5,166 bases of DNA from a bacterium Ga0077546. Its GTDB lineage: Bacteria > Cyanobacteriota > Vampirovibrionia > Obscuribacterales > Obscuribacteraceae. The notes beneath the pieces are model-generated. The model did no database searches, had not been told where the DNA came from, and saw only the letters and a program-made list of their open reading frames with translations. The stretch covers positions 1-5,166 of the forward strand of contig LNEX01000088.1 in NCBI GenBank assembly GCA_001464165.1, written 5' to 3'. A program made the position numbers and the translations under genes. Each line of letters starts with the position of its first letter. Position 1 is the first letter of the stretch. Below are positions 4,856 to 5,166 of this stretch, piece after piece.

Positions 4856-4953
4856 AAATGTTTGCCCAAGACAGCAAATAGAGAAGAAACTCATGGAGCA
4901 TCTCATTTAGAATTAGAGCGGTCGGGAGTTCAAATCTCCTCGCCCAAACATTT
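4856..4953 (+). repeat. 9+9 inverted repeat enclosing the tRNA-like segment
   Basis: AAATGTTTG (4856-4864) is the exact reverse complement of CAAACATTT (4945-4953). The arms enclose 80 bases containing most of the decayed tRNA. The right arm begins in what would be the acceptor 3' strand. It interleaves with the inverted repeat 4894-4902/4971-4979. Confidence 0.45.
4889..4950 (+). pseudogene. Degenerate tRNA 3' portion (D-stem to acceptor 3' strand)
   Basis: The order and spacing are those of a class I tRNA. A shrunken D arm CTC-ATG-GAG is followed by A, then an anticodon arm (TCTCA, loop TTTAGAA, TTAGA) with one C-T mismatch. A six-base variable region comes next, one longer than usual for this type. 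The T arm GGGAG-TTCAAAT-CTCCT is perfect apart from a G-T pair, and CGCCCAA follows as acceptor 3' strand. No matching 5' acceptor strand (TTGGGCG expected) exists upstream and CCA is not intact. The 3' half resembles lysine-type tRNAs, though the loop triplet is TAG. I read it as a broken tRNA gene or the duplicated tRNA end left by a site-specific integration. Confidence 0.55.
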
Positions 4954-4979
4954 GTCACCAGGCACAAAGGGATGCTCCA
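4894..4979 (+). repeat. 9+9 inverted repeat reaching the start region of the last gene
   Basis: TGGAGCATC (4894-4902) is the exact reverse complement of GATGCTCCA (4971-4979). The left arm is the D-stem part of the tRNA-like remnant. The right arm follows AAAGG (4966-4970) and contains an alternative ATG at 4972. Pairing in RNA could influence initiation of the downstream gene. Confidence 0.4.
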
Positions 4980-4986
4980 ACCGCAC

Positions 4987-5166
4987 ATGCCAACAAACGT
5001 CGAAAAAGTGATTCAAGAGTTGACCGAGACCGCGGACGGGGCAGTTGCTCACAAGAAGGTCAGAAAGCTTTGCAAGCTAGCTGAGCAAGGTGACGAGAAG
5101 AGCTTTCTCGGCCTGCTCGCGTATATGCAATTTGGAAAAATTAATCACGTCCGCACTCATGTATGC
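4987..5166 (+). CDS. Unrecognised protein, 5' end only (runs off the window)
   Basis: From ATG 4987 sixty codons are open to the window edge, with no stop seen. The residues are mixed charged and hydrophobic in a helix-like pattern: Glu-Lys-Val-Ile-Gln-Glu-Leu at 6-12, Lys-Lys-Val-Arg-Lys-Leu-Cys-Lys-Leu-Ala at 23-32, then Phe-Leu-Gly-Leu-Leu-Ala-Tyr at 40-46. There is no signal peptide or membrane segment, suggesting a soluble helical cytoplasmic protein; I recognise no family. An in-frame ATG at 4972 would add five residues but abuts AAAGG with no spacer. From 4987 the same AAAGG lies 16 bases upstream, farther than usual, so the start is uncertain. The frame is open back to 4882 through the tRNA-like remnant. 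Confidence 0.6.
   Translation, partial: MPTNVEKVIQELTETADGAVAHKKVRKLCKLAEQGDEKSFLGLLAYMQFGKINHVRTHVC

Noticed and set aside
4908..4913. TAGAAT as a -10 box for the gene at 4987
   Set aside because: It falls in the anticodon-arm region of the tRNA-like remnant and has no acceptable -35 box 16-18 bases upstream.

Overview
The window is a compact piece of bacterial chromosome with mid-range base composition. It carries four protein genes, a fifth cut by the right edge, one intact tRNA gene and a decayed tRNA-like segment. Nothing fixes the host. The tRNA encodes its own CCA, and the two recognisable proteins (DUF4173 and DUF6891 types) belong to families found in several phyla. A deep-branching lineage with many orphan genes, such as Melainabacteria/Obscuribacterales or an actinobacterium-like group, would fit, but that is a guess. 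There is no transposase, integrase, phage gene or CRISPR array.

Left part (1-1330, minus strand): two small orphan genes, 1277-684 and 682-245, lie head to tail with one base between stop and start. Each encodes a short protein with an N-terminal export signal or membrane anchor. The unit looks complete, with a candidate promoter at 1328-1301, a good Shine-Dalgarno site before a GTG start at 1277, and a strong intrinsic terminator at 166-108 whose inner hairpin has a UUCG tetraloop. A 24-base near-identical repeat covers the last codons of the second gene and recurs beyond the terminator, as if the tail of a lost paralogue survives there.

Middle (1330-1856): the spacer between the divergent units holds a 9+9 palindrome over a candidate -35 box, a second 6+6 palindrome, a small hairpin, and three GTTCAAC boxes spaced 20 and 21 bases apart just before the most likely start of the next gene. 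The frame stays open back to a GTG at 1602, so part of this may instead code for a basic N-terminal tail.

Right part (1857-4802, plus strand): a DUF4173-type polytopic membrane protein with an unusually long, low-complexity central loop (alternating Glu-X, then Asn/Ser/His-rich) overlaps by ATGA a DUF6891-type soluble protein with a Cys-Cys-x-x-Cys cluster. The two are probably made in a fixed ratio and may act together at the membrane. No terminator follows them; the next one lies after tRNA-Leu(UAG), so the operon may read through the tRNA.

Far right (4803-5166): a degenerate tRNA 3' portion is interlaced with two 9-base inverted repeats in a pseudoknot-like order. It lies directly before the start of an unrecognised gene that runs off the window.
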